This document shows positions 34,455-43,220 of a stretch of 64,000 nucleotides of DNA, piece by piece (position 1 is the stretch's first letter; each line of letters opens with the position of its first letter). The translations under genes were made by a program, and so were the position numbers. Location of the stretch: the NCBI GenBank assembly GCA_945877575.1, contig CAMDUE010000002.1:1-64000 (forward strand). Direction: 5' to 3'. This DNA comes from Chitinophaga pinensis (lineage in GTDB: Bacteria; Bacteroidota; Bacteroidia; NS11-12g; UBA955). Below the pieces are notes generated by a model. The model searched no databases. It had not been told where the DNA came from and was given only the letters and a program-made list of their open reading frames with translations.

Positions 34455-35762
34455 TTAGACATTCGTCCAATTGGCTTTGTCGTTAGGATTGAACTGCCAA
34501 GGCGCCCCATTGTTTTCCATATTCGTAAACATAGAGTTCAATTCACTTGGTGCTGCACTTTGTTCCATCACCAGATATTGACGCATTTGAACAATGATAT
34601 CTACCGGATTGATGTTTACCGGACAAGCATCTGCACAAGCATTGCAAGTGGTACATGCCCACAATTCTTCGGCCGAAATATAACTGTGTAAGTCTTTTCC
34701 ATCATCTACTTTTACCGTAGAATTTTGTGTATCCATGGCCTTTCCCACCTCTTCTAATCGATAGCGGGTATCCATCATAACCTTTCTAGGACTCAATAAT
34801 TTTCCAGTCAAATTTGCTGGACAGACACTGCTGCAACGGCCACATTCCGTGCAACTGTAGGCATCCATAAGGTTTTTCCAAGTTAAATCATTCACATCTC
34901 GGGCACCAAATCCAGCGGGAGCTTCATATCCTTCAGGTGGCTGCGCCGATGGATCCATCATGAGTTTGACCTCCGTAGTTACAGATGACATGTTCGCAAA
35001 CTCACCTTTGTTCTTCAAAGAAGAGAAATAAACATTGGGGAAAGCCATGATGATGTGCCAATGTTTACTGAATGGCACATAATTGAGGAACAATAAAATT
35101 CCTATGAAATGCACCCACCAAAGTCCGCGTTCCATAAGGTGAAGAGCAGAATCTGAAAATCCATCAAAAAACGGCACCAAAAACTTACTTACGGGAAAGG
35201 AACCATGAGCTTCCATTACACCTCTAGATTGAAGAACTTGCTCAGCAGCATTCATTTTCAAAAGGGCACCCATCAAGATGATTTCCACCACTAATATGAT
35301 GGTCGCATCTTTGGTAGGCCAACCGGTCATCTCTCTCATGGTGAAACGGGGCACCTTTGTAACGTATCTACGTCCCAAGAAAACCACACAAGCCAAAATG
35401 ACACCAAAGGCCAATATCTCAAAAAATCCGATTGCAAAATTATAAACCTTACCAAGAGGCGCTGCGAATAGGCGATGAGTTCCTAGCAATCCATCAAGAA
35501 TAATTTCAAGAACTTCAATGTTTATTAGAACAAACCCGGCATAAATGAGAATGTGAAAAAAGCCAGCAACGGGTCTTCTCACCATTTTACTTTGGCCCAA
35601 GGCCACAAAAAAGGTCTGTTTCCAGCGTTCGGAAGCGTTGTCTGACAAGTCAATGTCTCGACCTAGATTGATGTTTCGCTTGATTTTGGATACACTTTTC
35701 CAAAAAAAGTAAATTCCCGTTCCCAAGGAAAGGGCAAACAAAATCTGTGAAATCCACTGCAT
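34455..35762 (-). CDS. Membrane Fe-S oxidoreductase (HdrC/NarI-like fusion)
   Basis: This is a 435-residue protein. The N-terminal half has five to six membrane helices resembling the nitrate-reductase gamma (cytochrome b) fold. The C-terminal half carries two [4Fe-4S] motifs, [12 protein letters not shown] near residue 305 and [12 protein letters not shown] near 370, as in heterodisulfide reductase subunit C and succinate-dehydrogenase-type iron-sulfur proteins. It probably moves electrons between quinones and a soluble partner. In many Bacteroidota a CCG-domain (HdrB-like) gene follows; here tatA does, so the partner must be elsewhere. Confidence 0.85.
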   Translation of the reverse strand: MQWISQILFALSLGTGIYFFWKSVSKIKRNINLGRDIDLSDNASERWKQTFFVALGQSKMVRRPVAGFFHILIYAGFVLINIEVLEIILDGLLGTHRLFAAPLGKVYNFAIGFFEILAFGVILACVVFLGRRYVTKVPRFTMREMTGWPTKDATIILVVEIILMGALLKMNAAEQVLQSRGVMEAHGSFPVSKFLVPFFDGFSDSALHLMERGLWWVHFIGILLFLNYVPFSKHWHIIMAFPNVYFSSLKNKGEFANMSSVTTEVKLMMDPSAQPPEGYEAPAGFGARDVNDLTWKNLMDAYSCTECGRCSSVCPANLTGKLLSPRKVMMDTRYRLEEVGKAMDTQNSTVKVDDGKDLHSYISAEELWACTTCNACADACPVNINPVDIIVQMRQYLVMEQSAAPSELNSMFTNMENNGAPWQFNPNDKANWTNV

Positions 35763-35782
35763 TAGGGCGAAATTAATAAAAA

Positions 35783-36415
35783 TCAGTCGTTCACCAACCG
35801 TACTACCTCAAATACCTCCGCATATCTACGAGCTACTTGAACTCCTCGCATTCTCAATTGACTGCGTAAAAACTCTTCATTAGCGTAAGGTCTATGAGCC
35901 TGACTTTGATATTGGTTTAAGGCGTTAATTTTACAAATAACATCTTGTTCTTCAACAATTTCAAAAGCACACGTATTGAAATTCAGGTTGTTCCATGGCA
36001 ACTCATAACTTATCACATTGTGAAACTTGAAAGCCCTAAGAGCCTCTTCCGCTATGGTTTTATGGTCTTGATGAATATCGTTCAATGATGGAATTAAAAC
36101 AGTATCAGGCTTATACTCTTCTCTTAATTGAATGAGTAAATCTAGAATTTCTTGTCGGTGATAATTAAACGTTCTCACTTCAAATCTATGCAAAATCAAA
36201 TTCTCAGGTTTGATTCCCAAAGCCGCTGTGGCCCCTTTAACCTCTTGAATCAATATGTCTTTTGGAAACTGCGGCAGCACACTTTGCTCACAAGCACTAA
36301 AAGCCACATATACTACCTCTTTTCCTTGACGTATCAACTTGGCGACAGAAGCTCCGCAGCCCAATTCCCCGTCATCGGTATGGGGCGAAAGGAGTAAGAT
36401 TTTATTTCCAAGCAT
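35783..36415 (-). CDS. PIG-L/LmbE family deacetylase
   Basis: The 210-residue zinc hydrolase has the metal-binding PHTDDGELGCG at residues 11-21 and NDIHQDHK near 114. YVAFSACEQSV and the mixed alpha/beta pattern fit the family. Members remove acetyl groups from N-acetylglucosamine-linked substrates, including surface-glycan precursors or small thiols. It has no signal peptide. It lies between upxY and the Fe-S protein genes. Confidence 0.88.
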   Translation of the reverse strand: MLGNKILLLSPHTDDGELGCGASVAKLIRQGKEVVYVAFSACEQSVLPQFPKDILIQEVKGATAALGIKPENLILHRFEVRTFNYHRQEILDLLIQLREEYKPDTVLIPSLNDIHQDHKTIAEEALRAFKFHNVISYELPWNNLNFNTCAFEIVEEQDVICKINALNQYQSQAHRPYANEEFLRSQLRMRGVQVARRYAEVFEVVRLVND

Positions 36416-36425
36416 TGAATCAAAA

Positions 36426-36983
36426 TTACCACAAAGGTTTAAATTCTTCCATATCTGCTTTACGCTGCACTATTTTCAAAATCTCTTTAGGTAATTTTAC
36501 CTTTACAGACTGATTTAATGCCTCAATAGCTACCAAAATGTAGTTGTCGTCGCCCATTTTGAAAATTTCTGCTTCGTGACCCTTTAAAGGACCATCTAGA
36601 ATTTCTGCAACATCACCCACTTCAAAATGCTCGTTAGCTGATATTTCAGATATATTATAGCCCAATTCCACAAATTGGCGAATCAAATTGATCTGTTTAT
36701 CTGCGACGACAGCATCTTTACCATTGTGACGAATGAATTTTACAACACCCGGTGTTTGCAAAACGATATCACGTTCTATTTCATCTGGACGAACGAAAAT
36801 ATAACCGTTAAACAAAGGCATCTCTACCCACTTTTTACGGTCTTTCCAAAATCTCAAACTCTTGTAAAGGGGCAAATAATGTTCTACCCTTGCTTTTTCT
36901 AAGTATGCAGAAACCTTCTTTTCTTGTCTGCTGGAAGTGTAAATTACCTTCCATCTAAGTTCAGGCTGATCGATACCTTCCAT
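36426..36983 (-). CDS. NusG-like transcription antiterminator (UpxY family)
   Basis: The 185-residue NusG paralogue has an NGN domain (about residues 8-110: WKVIYTSSRQEKKVSAYLEK, LFNGYIFVRP, VVKFIRHNGKDAVV) and a C-terminal KOW domain (VGDVAEILDGPLKGHEAEIF near 122). UpxY proteins promote read-through of long polysaccharide operons. Here it is inside a housekeeping operon between the nitronate monooxygenase-like and PIG-L genes, not at the head of a capsule locus. Its targets are unknown. A general nusG next to ribosomal genes would be expected elsewhere. Confidence 0.9.
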   Translation of the reverse strand: MEGIDQPELRWKVIYTSSRQEKKVSAYLEKARVEHYLPLYKSLRFWKDRKKWVEMPLFNGYIFVRPDEIERDIVLQTPGVVKFIRHNGKDAVVADKQINLIRQFVELGYNISEISANEHFEVGDVAEILDGPLKGHEAEIFKMGDDNYILVAIEALNQSVKVKLPKEILKIVQRKADMEEFKPLW

Positions 36984-36985
36984 AT

Positions 36986-37939
36986 TTATCCAAAGTTAAA
37001 CCCTGCGGCCGTTTGAATCAATGTTTTTTTACAATCTTCCACCAATTCTTTTACAACAGACTCAGCGGTAGTGATCTCATTGATAATAGCTGATACTTGG
37101 CCAATTTCCAGTTCACCATTCACTAGGTCTCCTTCAAACATGCCTTTTTTCGCTCTTCCACGACCCAACAGTTCTAATAATTGCTCTTTACTGAAATTTT
37201 GAGCATAAGCATCTTGAACCTCTTCGTAAAAAGGATTTTTTATCAACCTTACAGGGGTTAATTCCTTCAAGGTCAATTCTGTAGCGCCATCGCCAGCATC
37301 AACCACTGTTTGTTTGAAATTTTGATGTGCGCTGCTTTCTACGGTTGCAACAAATCTGCTTCCCACTTGCACCCCTTGGGCACCTAAGCACAAAGCAGCT
37401 GCCATTGCCTGCCCACTTCCAATGCCCCCAGCGGCAATTACTGGAATTGAAACCGTATTACAAATCAACGGTATCAAACACATGGTTGTTGTTTCTTCCC
37501 TTCCGTTATGTCCGCCCGCTTCAAAACCTTCCGCAACAATGGCATCCACTCCCGCCTCTTCAGCTTTTCTCGCAAACTTTTGATTGGCAATAACATGCAC
37601 CACAGTGATGCCTTTTTCTTTTAACTGGGATGTGTATTTCGCTGGATTTCCGGCGGATGTAAATACAATTTTCACCCCTTCTTCAGCAATGATCTGTAAA
37701 TGTTCATCAATGTTTGGATACAACAACGGAACATTGACCCCAAAAGGCTTGTTAGTTGCTGCTTTGCATTTTTGAATCTGATCTCTAAGAATTTCAGGAT
37801 ACATACTTCCCGAACCCAACAATCCCAATCCACCGGCATTGCTCACTGCAGAGGCTAACTCCCAACCTGAACACCAAATCATACCTCCCTGAATGATGGG
37901 GTATTGAATTCCAAATAATTCAGTAATGGAATTTTTCAT
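36986..37939 (-). CDS. Nitronate monooxygenase / FabK-like FMN enzyme
   Basis: The 317-residue TIM-barrel flavoprotein begins with FGIQYPIIQGGMIWCSG, continues through NAGGLGLLGSGSM, and has FMN/phosphate segments AEGFEAGGHNG near residue 137 and IPVIAAGGIGSGQAMAAAL near 166, then GAQGVQVGSRF. It fits nitronate monooxygenases (2-nitropropane dioxygenase family), which include enoyl-ACP reductase FabK. Its place 10 bp downstream of accA would suit a fatty-acid role, but FabK identity is not proven. Confidence 0.86.
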   Translation of the reverse strand: MKNSITELFGIQYPIIQGGMIWCSGWELASAVSNAGGLGLLGSGSMYPEILRDQIQKCKAATNKPFGVNVPLLYPNIDEHLQIIAEEGVKIVFTSAGNPAKYTSQLKEKGITVVHVIANQKFARKAEEAGVDAIVAEGFEAGGHNGREETTTMCLIPLICNTVSIPVIAAGGIGSGQAMAAALCLGAQGVQVGSRFVATVESSAHQNFKQTVVDAGDGATELTLKELTPVRLIKNPFYEEVQDAYAQNFSKEQLLELLGRGRAKKGMFEGDLVNGELEIGQVSAIINEITTAESVVKELVEDCKKTLIQTAAGFNFG

Positions 37940-37949
37940 GGGTCTAAAA

Positions 37950-38912
37950 TTACCCTTCTACAACTACACCCATTTTTGAGAACTTTTCAATGCGCTGCAT
38001 TACAAGATCTTCTTTATTTATGGATGATAGTTCATTTAGTTCCTTTAAAATTGATTCTTTCAATGAGTTGTAGGCCTCATCAGGATTGTGATGTGCTCCA
38101 CCCACGGGCTCCTTAATGATTGAATCAATCAACCTGTTGCCTAACATATCTGCTGAAGACAGCTTCAAGGCATCTGCTGCCAATTCTTTCTTATCCCAAG
38201 TACGCCATAATATACTGGAGCAACTTTCAGGCGATATAACGCTGTACCAAGTGTACTCCATCATCAATATTCTATCTCCAACGCCAATTCCCAAAGCCCC
38301 TCCCGATGCACCTTCTCCAATAACAATGCACACAATTGGAACTTCCAAAGTAGCCATCTCAAACAAGTTTTTGGCAATCGCTTCGCCTTGTCCGCGCTCT
38401 TCAGCTTCCAATCCAGGGCTTGCACCTGGAGTATCGATCAATGTTACTACCGGGACATTAAATTTCTCAGCCAACTTCATCAATCTCAAGGCTTTTCTAT
38501 AACCTTCGGGATTGGGCATTCCGAAATTTCTCAACTGGCGTTGTTTGGTATTTCTTCCTTTTTGTTGACCAATGATCATTACTGGCTTACCATCAATTTT
38601 GGCAAATCCACCAACTATGGCTTTATCGTCTTTGATTTGTCTATCGCCATGCAGCTCAACAAATTCAGTACAGATATTTTCAATATAATCAAGGGTATAA
38701 GGACGCTCTGGGTGTCGGCTAATTTGTACTTTTTGCCAACCGCTTAAATTTGCATAAACTGCTTGTTGCGCCTCTTTTATCTTACCTTGAATGGTAGAAA
38801 TCATATCAGACATATCCAATTTGCCCTCTTCATGGGTTTTTTGGGCCTTGTCTAATTGTAAATAAAATTCTTGAATGTCTTTCTCAAAGTCAAACCAAAC
38901 GGTATTTGTCAT
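37950..38912 (-). CDS. accA: Acetyl-CoA carboxylase carboxyltransferase subunit alpha
   Basis: The 320-residue subunit transfers the carboxyl group from biotin to acetyl-CoA at the first step of fatty-acid synthesis. Family stretches: [84 protein letters not shown] and [20 protein letters not shown] 38912 is preferred to an upstream TTG. accD is not in the window. Confidence 0.96.
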   Translation of the reverse strand: MTNTVWFDFEKDIQEFYLQLDKAQKTHEEGKLDMSDMISTIQGKIKEAQQAVYANLSGWQKVQISRHPERPYTLDYIENICTEFVELHGDRQIKDDKAIVGGFAKIDGKPVMIIGQQKGRNTKQRQLRNFGMPNPEGYRKALRLMKLAEKFNVPVVTLIDTPGASPGLEAEERGQGEAIAKNLFEMATLEVPIVCIVIGEGASGGALGIGVGDRILMMEYTWYSVISPESCSSILWRTWDKKELAADALKLSSADMLGNRLIDSIIKEPVGGAHHNPDEAYNSLKESILKELNELSSINKEDLVMQRIEKFSKMGVVVEG

Positions 38913-38969
38913 GTTCAATAGATTATTAGGCGCTTATTCAGCGCAGCTCGAATATAAGAAATGATTAAA

Positions 38970-39125
38970 TTAAACCCAATCCATGGCCAAGGCCAATCCG
39001 CCGAAAAACGTAGGCAGACCCAACCAAAACGCTTCTGGAAGGAAAATGGTAAAGTAAGTCAAAGCAATTCCGCTAATGACCATCATCGCCCAATACTTGG
39101 TGTTGTTGCGTTTTTCGTTACTCAT
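38970..39125 (-). CDS. Small membrane protein (51 residues)
   Basis: MSNEKRNNTKYWAMMVISG starts a 51-residue protein with two hydrophobic segments (WAMMVISGIALTYFTIFL and FWLGLPTFFGGLALAM). The ATG at 39125 overlaps the upstream ATP-grasp stop by 8 bp, the same coupling seen throughout this gene train. A longer frame from 39200 would be almost wholly inside that gene and is not favoured. Function is unknown. Confidence 0.55.
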   Translation of the reverse strand: MSNEKRNNTKYWAMMVISGIALTYFTIFLPEAFWLGLPTFFGGLALAMDWV

Positions 39126-40188
39126 AGTGGTCGCGAAGATAATAAGAAATACCAACATCTTTCCAATATCTGCTGAAACGTGTCCCCCAAATTGGTTCAT
39201 CTATCTCACTATCAATAAGTTCCAAATATTGTTTTGCTGTTTTTTGGGGGACATTTACACCGGCAAGTAACAACGCCGAAGTAGTACCTTGCAATCTGGG
39301 ATTGACTTCCAAAAGCTTATAATTTCCTTGTTCATCTGCTCTCCATTGTACACCAATGGGCCCTTCTAAATCCAAACTCAGAATTAACTTTTTAGTTAAC
39401 TCTATCAAAGTCTCATTTTTCTCAATAACCCCAGCAACGCTAATACCGCCAACCATTTTATCCCTACTTCTGGGCACGCAAAGAAGAACTTTATTTTCAT
39501 AGACCAAAGCATCAACACTGTACTCTTTACCCGGTAAATATTCCGTTAATAATAGCTGTAAGTCATCATTGAATGCTTTTTCCAATCGAATTGTCCATTC
39601 ACTCAGTGTCATCCAAATTTCTCCCGGTTTATTAATTGAGTAGTTTAGATCGTTTTCAATACATACAAAACCCAAACCACGAGACCCATTACCTTCTGAT
39701 GGTTTAAAACAAACTTTATAACCTTCACTTAACAACCTGCTAGCTTCATTCTCAAATTGGCTCCAACTTTTTACTAATGAACCCTTGGGCACAGGAATAT
39801 GATGATTCTCAGCCCAGTCTTTAAGCAATGCCTTATTATTGGCAATGGTCAGTTTTTTTAAATCACTCACTACTACTTTAACACCCAATGCCTGAAGCTC
39901 AAATCTATATTTCGCTAAAACTGAAAGTTCACGCGTGGTGATGGGCAATACCAAATCAATCTTCTCATCTAGAATAATTTGTTTCACTTTGGAGAGGTAA
40001 TTCTCCTCATCTGAAGATGGAGGCATCAAATAAAATTGATCAGCCAAAGATTGACCATAAGCATGTTCATTGGAGTCACCTGCAACAACATAAGCAAAAT
40101 TGCCCTGTTTCAAACATTGAAATATCCCTCCAAACCCAGGAGCACCAGCACCAGAAGGAATAAAAATGCGTGGTTTTGTTACAGACAT
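39118..40188 (-). CDS. ATP-grasp protein (carbamoyl-phosphate-synthase-like)
   Basis: The 356-residue protein has a Rossmann-like pre-ATP-grasp domain (RIFIPSGAGAPGFGG, then LVLPITTRELSVLAKYRF) and an ATP-grasp domain with FKPSEGNGSRGLGF (ATP loop) near 155, LLTEYLPGKEYSVDALVYEN near 215 and LEVNPRLQGTTSALL (Mg ligands) near 305. Such enzymes ligate a carboxylate to an amine. The product is unknown; polysaccharide or peptide modification are possibilities. It is the first gene of the long leftward train and diverges from asnS. Confidence 0.83.
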   Translation of the reverse strand: MSVTKPRIFIPSGAGAPGFGGIFQCLKQGNFAYVVAGDSNEHAYGQSLADQFYLMPPSSDEENYLSKVKQIILDEKIDLVLPITTRELSVLAKYRFELQALGVKVVVSDLKKLTIANNKALLKDWAENHHIPVPKGSLVKSWSQFENEASRLLSEGYKVCFKPSEGNGSRGLGFVCIENDLNYSINKPGEIWMTLSEWTIRLEKAFNDDLQLLLTEYLPGKEYSVDALVYENKVLLCVPRSRDKMVGGISVAGVIEKNETLIELTKKLILSLDLEGPIGVQWRADEQGNYKLLEVNPRLQGTTSALLLAGVNVPQKTAKQYLELIDSEIDEPIWGTRFSRYWKDVGISYYLRDHYE

Positions 40189-40252
40189 CGAACAAAAATA
40201 AGAAATAACCCGCCTTCCGTCGTTATAATCAGTTTAATAGATGTTGAAATAT

Positions 40253-40260
40253 TATCTTTG
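40253..40260 (+). promoter_or_regulatory. TAnnTTTG promoter element for asnS
   Basis: TATCTTTG, 13 bp before the ATG at 40274, matches the Bacteroidota -7 consensus; no clear -33 box is seen. Confidence 0.5.
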
Positions 40261-40273
40261 CAGAAAATTGAAT

Positions 40274-41800
40274 ATGAGCACTCATACCTATATTTCAGAT
40301 CTTAAAAAAGCCATTGGATTAACTGTCACGCTCAAAGGCTGGGTTTCCAATAAGAGAGAGGGTAAAGGAATAGCCTTCATCGTATTACGCGATGGCAGTG
40401 GATATTGCCAATGCGTTGTAACCGAAGAAAATTCAAGTGCTTTAAATTTAGAAATAGCACAATCTACAACGCTAGAAACATCGGTTGAAATCACCGGTTT
40501 GGTGCTTGCCGATGAAAAACAAATTGGCGGCGTTGAAGTTCAAGTGAATACCATTAACATTGTTGGTGAAAGCATTGATTATCCCATTGCAAAAAAAGAA
40601 CACGGCATCGAATTTTTGATGGACCAACGCCATTTGTGGCTGAGAAGCACTCGCCAATGGGCCATCATGAAAATCAGAAACACCATCATCTTTTCCATTC
40701 ATAAGTACTTCCAATCAGAAGGGTTCGTTCAAATGGATGCCCCAATCTTTACAGGCAATGCTTGCGAAGGAACCAGCACCCTTTTCGAAACTGATTTCTA
40801 TGGCGCCCCAGCATATTTAAGCCAAAGTGGGCAACTATACGGAGAAGCCATGGCCATGGCTATGGGCAAAATTTATACTTTTGGTCCAACCTTTAGAGCT
40901 GAAAAGTCTAAAACCCGCCGACATTTATCAGAGTTCTGGATGATTGAACCCGAAATGGCTTTCTACGATATCTTCCAAAATATGGATTGTATTGAAGGAA
41001 TGCTTCAAACAGTCATCAAAGATGTTTTAGATCAGTGTCAAGAAGAATTAAAAACCATTGGTAGAGACACAGCCATGCTAGAATCATCACTAAAACCATT
41101 CCCTAGAATGACTTACGATGACGCAGTGAGCATCATTAAAGGTGAGAAATCCGTAAATGGTATCTACTCCATTCAACTTCTAGAAGGCGAGCAAAAGGCG
41201 GCTGAAGCTAAAACAGCTGAAATTGACGCTGAAATTGCCGACAAAGAACAACAAATAAACTCAGGTGGGCTGAAAAAAGGACAAATAAACTTCTTCACTA
41301 CCAAAATCATTCAATTGAAACAAGAACGCGCAGATCTAGAAGAAGATTTACGCAACATCCCCACATGGTTAGAAAGTGCTCGTAACTTCACTTATGGCGA
41401 TGATTTCGGAGGAAGTGATGAAACCGTATTGACAAAATTATTCGATTCCCCCGTAATGGTGTATGATTGGCCCCACGAAGTCAAGGCATTCTACCTAAAA
41501 CGCAATCCCAACGATGCACGTTTCGCAAGAGGTGTAGATGTTTTAGCTCCCGAAGGATACGGTGAAATTGTGGGTGGTGGTGAACGTGAAACCAATGTAG
41601 AATCTCTGGTTGAAAAAATCAACGAGCACGAATTACCCATGGAAGCATTTGAATGGTACTTAGATTTGCGTAGATATGGCTCAGTACCACACTCCGGATT
41701 TGGATTGGGTTTAGAGCGCGTAGTTACCTGGATTTGCAAGTTGAAACACGTGAGAGAATCCATTCCATTCCCAAGAATGTATGGAAGGTTAACACCATAA
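40274..41800 (+). CDS. asnS: Asparaginyl-tRNA synthetase
   Basis: The 508-residue class IIb synthetase has an OB-fold anticodon-binding domain first (VTLKGWVSNKREGKGIAFIV) and a catalytic domain next. Motif 2 is FRAEKSKTRRHLSEFWMIEP, and motif 3 is GFGLGLERVVTWI near the C-terminus. Longer than E. coli AsnRS (466 residues) because of a charged coiled-coil-like insert around residues 310-370 (EIADKEQQINSGGLKKGQIN, IIQLKQERADLEEDL). ATG 40274 is preferred to an upstream in-frame ATG, since the -7 box lies between them. A strong bidirectional terminator follows. Confidence 0.95.
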   Translation: MSTHTYISDLKKAIGLTVTLKGWVSNKREGKGIAFIVLRDGSGYCQCVVTEENSSALNLEIAQSTTLETSVEITGLVLADEKQIGGVEVQVNTINIVGESIDYPIAKKEHGIEFLMDQRHLWLRSTRQWAIMKIRNTIIFSIHKYFQSEGFVQMDAPIFTGNACEGTSTLFETDFYGAPAYLSQSGQLYGEAMAMAMGKIYTFGPTFRAEKSKTRRHLSEFWMIEPEMAFYDIFQNMDCIEGMLQTVIKDVLDQCQEELKTIGRDTAMLESSLKPFPRMTYDDAVSIIKGEKSVNGIYSIQLLEGEQKAAEAKTAEIDAEIADKEQQINSGGLKKGQINFFTTKIIQLKQERADLEEDLRNIPTWLESARNFTYGDDFGGSDETVLTKLFDSPVMVYDWPHEVKAFYLKRNPNDARFARGVDVLAPEGYGEIVGGGERETNVESLVEKINEHELPMEAFEWYLDLRRYGSVPHSGFGLGLERVVTWICKLKHVRESIPFPRMYGRLTP

Positions 41801-41803
41801 ATA

Positions 41804-41838
41804 AAAAAAGCCGCTCTTTTGAAGCGGCTTTTTTTTAT
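41804..41838. terminator. Bidirectional terminator between asnS and susD
   Basis: A 12-bp stem (41804-41815 with 41823-41834) with a 7-nt loop carries an A-run on the left and a T-run on the right, so it can end both asnS and the convergent susD/susC transcript. Confidence 0.9.
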
Positions 41839-41853
41839 CTCTGAATCAAACCT

Positions 41854-43209
41854 TTAGAATAACTCTAACTTAGAGAACAAATCTTTCCCAGTTGCTGGAA
41901 CATTTGCACTGTTAGCGTTAATCTCTGATTGAGGAATCAAGAAACGTGCAGGATGCTGAGTGGTACCTTGATTTAAAGGAATGCCCAAAGCATTGTTGGT
42001 TCTGCGCATATCTGAGAACGTCTCAATTTGTCCGAACAAAGACACGTACTTTTCTTCCAAAATTTCTTTCAAAAGAGCTGCAGATTGATCAGCACCTTCC
42101 TCAATTTGTCCAGGACCAAAATCTGCCAAATCATAGGCATCAAAACCACCGTAAGTGTTATTATTTACGGAACGAACGTTATTCAAATGATCTAAAGCTT
42201 TAGAATTATCTCCTAATCTAGCATGGCATTCAGCAATAATCAATTCATTTTCAACATAAGTAACTAAATCATAGTTTGATGTTGCATAAAAAATACCATA
42301 CATATTAGGATCTAATGGCGTTGCGTAATCAGGTAAGAAATACCATTCATAACGAGCTCTCTCATCTGTTTTTGAATTGAAGCGGCTAGTTGGACTCAAA
42401 GTATCAATTAACGATACGATATGAGCACCATCACAGCTCAAGTAACCTGTGCGGTTCCAATCCAAGAAATCATAATAAAGATTCCAAGCACCTGGTGTTT
42501 CCTGTGAGTGATCAGCCTTAAGATCTTGACCTTCCAAAACTCCATTTTGAGCAGCAGCCAAAGCACCAGCATAATCTTTCTTGCGCAGTAAAGCTCTAGC
42601 TTTCAATGTATTAGCAACTTGTGCCCAATCAAAGCCCGCAACATATGCAGCACCAAATGCAGAACTTCCTGCCATGTTTGGAATTACCTCATCCAACAAG
42701 TCAATGCAGTACTGATGAATATCACTCATTTTATCATACTTAGGCGTCAAAATATTGTCGTTACAAGCTTCGCTTTGAGGGATATCCCCAAATAAAGAAC
42801 TTGCCGTTAACAACAAATGTGCTTCGGTAATTGCAGCCACACCATATAAAGTTTTGTTACCACCTTTAGTAGCTTTTTCCTTTACAATACGACATTGAGC
42901 AATACCTTCAGCATACAATGTACCCCAGATATTATCAAAATCTCCAGCAGTCATTTTGTAACTTTGGTATGAAACATATTGTCTGTCATAACCAGTGAAA
43001 TATCCTGAGAAAATACCCGCCATACGAGCAGCTTCTCCTTCTTGAAACAAGACATTAGCCATTTGAGCTCCTGTAATCATAAGCTCGCCAGAGGCATCAC
43101 TAAATTGATTGGGATTCTCCTTATTTATTTCATCTATGTCTTTTTGGCAAGAATTCAATCCGAACATCGTCAGACCAAGTGCCAAAGGAATTATTAAACT
43201 CTTTTTCAT
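41854..43209 (-). CDS. SusD/RagB-like outer-membrane lipoprotein
   Basis: The 451-residue nutrient-binding lipoprotein has signal MKKSLIIPLALGLTMFGLNSC with Cys21 as the lipid site. It belongs to the SusD-like_2 branch: early text DEINKENPNQFSDASGELMI, TPR-like helices, AITEAHLLLTASSLFGDIP near 127 and LLKEILEEKYVSLFGQIETF near 390. It forms the lid on the SusC barrel encoded 11 bp upstream. This branch often binds peptides or unknown ligands rather than starch; no glycoside hydrolase is adjacent. Confidence 0.92.
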   Translation of the reverse strand: MKKSLIIPLALGLTMFGLNSCQKDIDEINKENPNQFSDASGELMITGAQMANVLFQEGEAARMAGIFSGYFTGYDRQYVSYQSYKMTAGDFDNIWGTLYAEGIAQCRIVKEKATKGGNKTLYGVAAITEAHLLLTASSLFGDIPQSEACNDNILTPKYDKMSDIHQYCIDLLDEVIPNMAGSSAFGAAYVAGFDWAQVANTLKARALLRKKDYAGALAAAQNGVLEGQDLKADHSQETPGAWNLYYDFLDWNRTGYLSCDGAHIVSLIDTLSPTSRFNSKTDERARYEWYFLPDYATPLDPNMYGIFYATSNYDLVTYVENELIIAECHARLGDNSKALDHLNNVRSVNNNTYGGFDAYDLADFGPGQIEEGADQSAALLKEILEEKYVSLFGQIETFSDMRRTNNALGIPLNQGTTQHPARFLIPQSEINANSANVPATGKDLFSKLELF

Positions 43210-43220
43210 TTTACTTTTTA

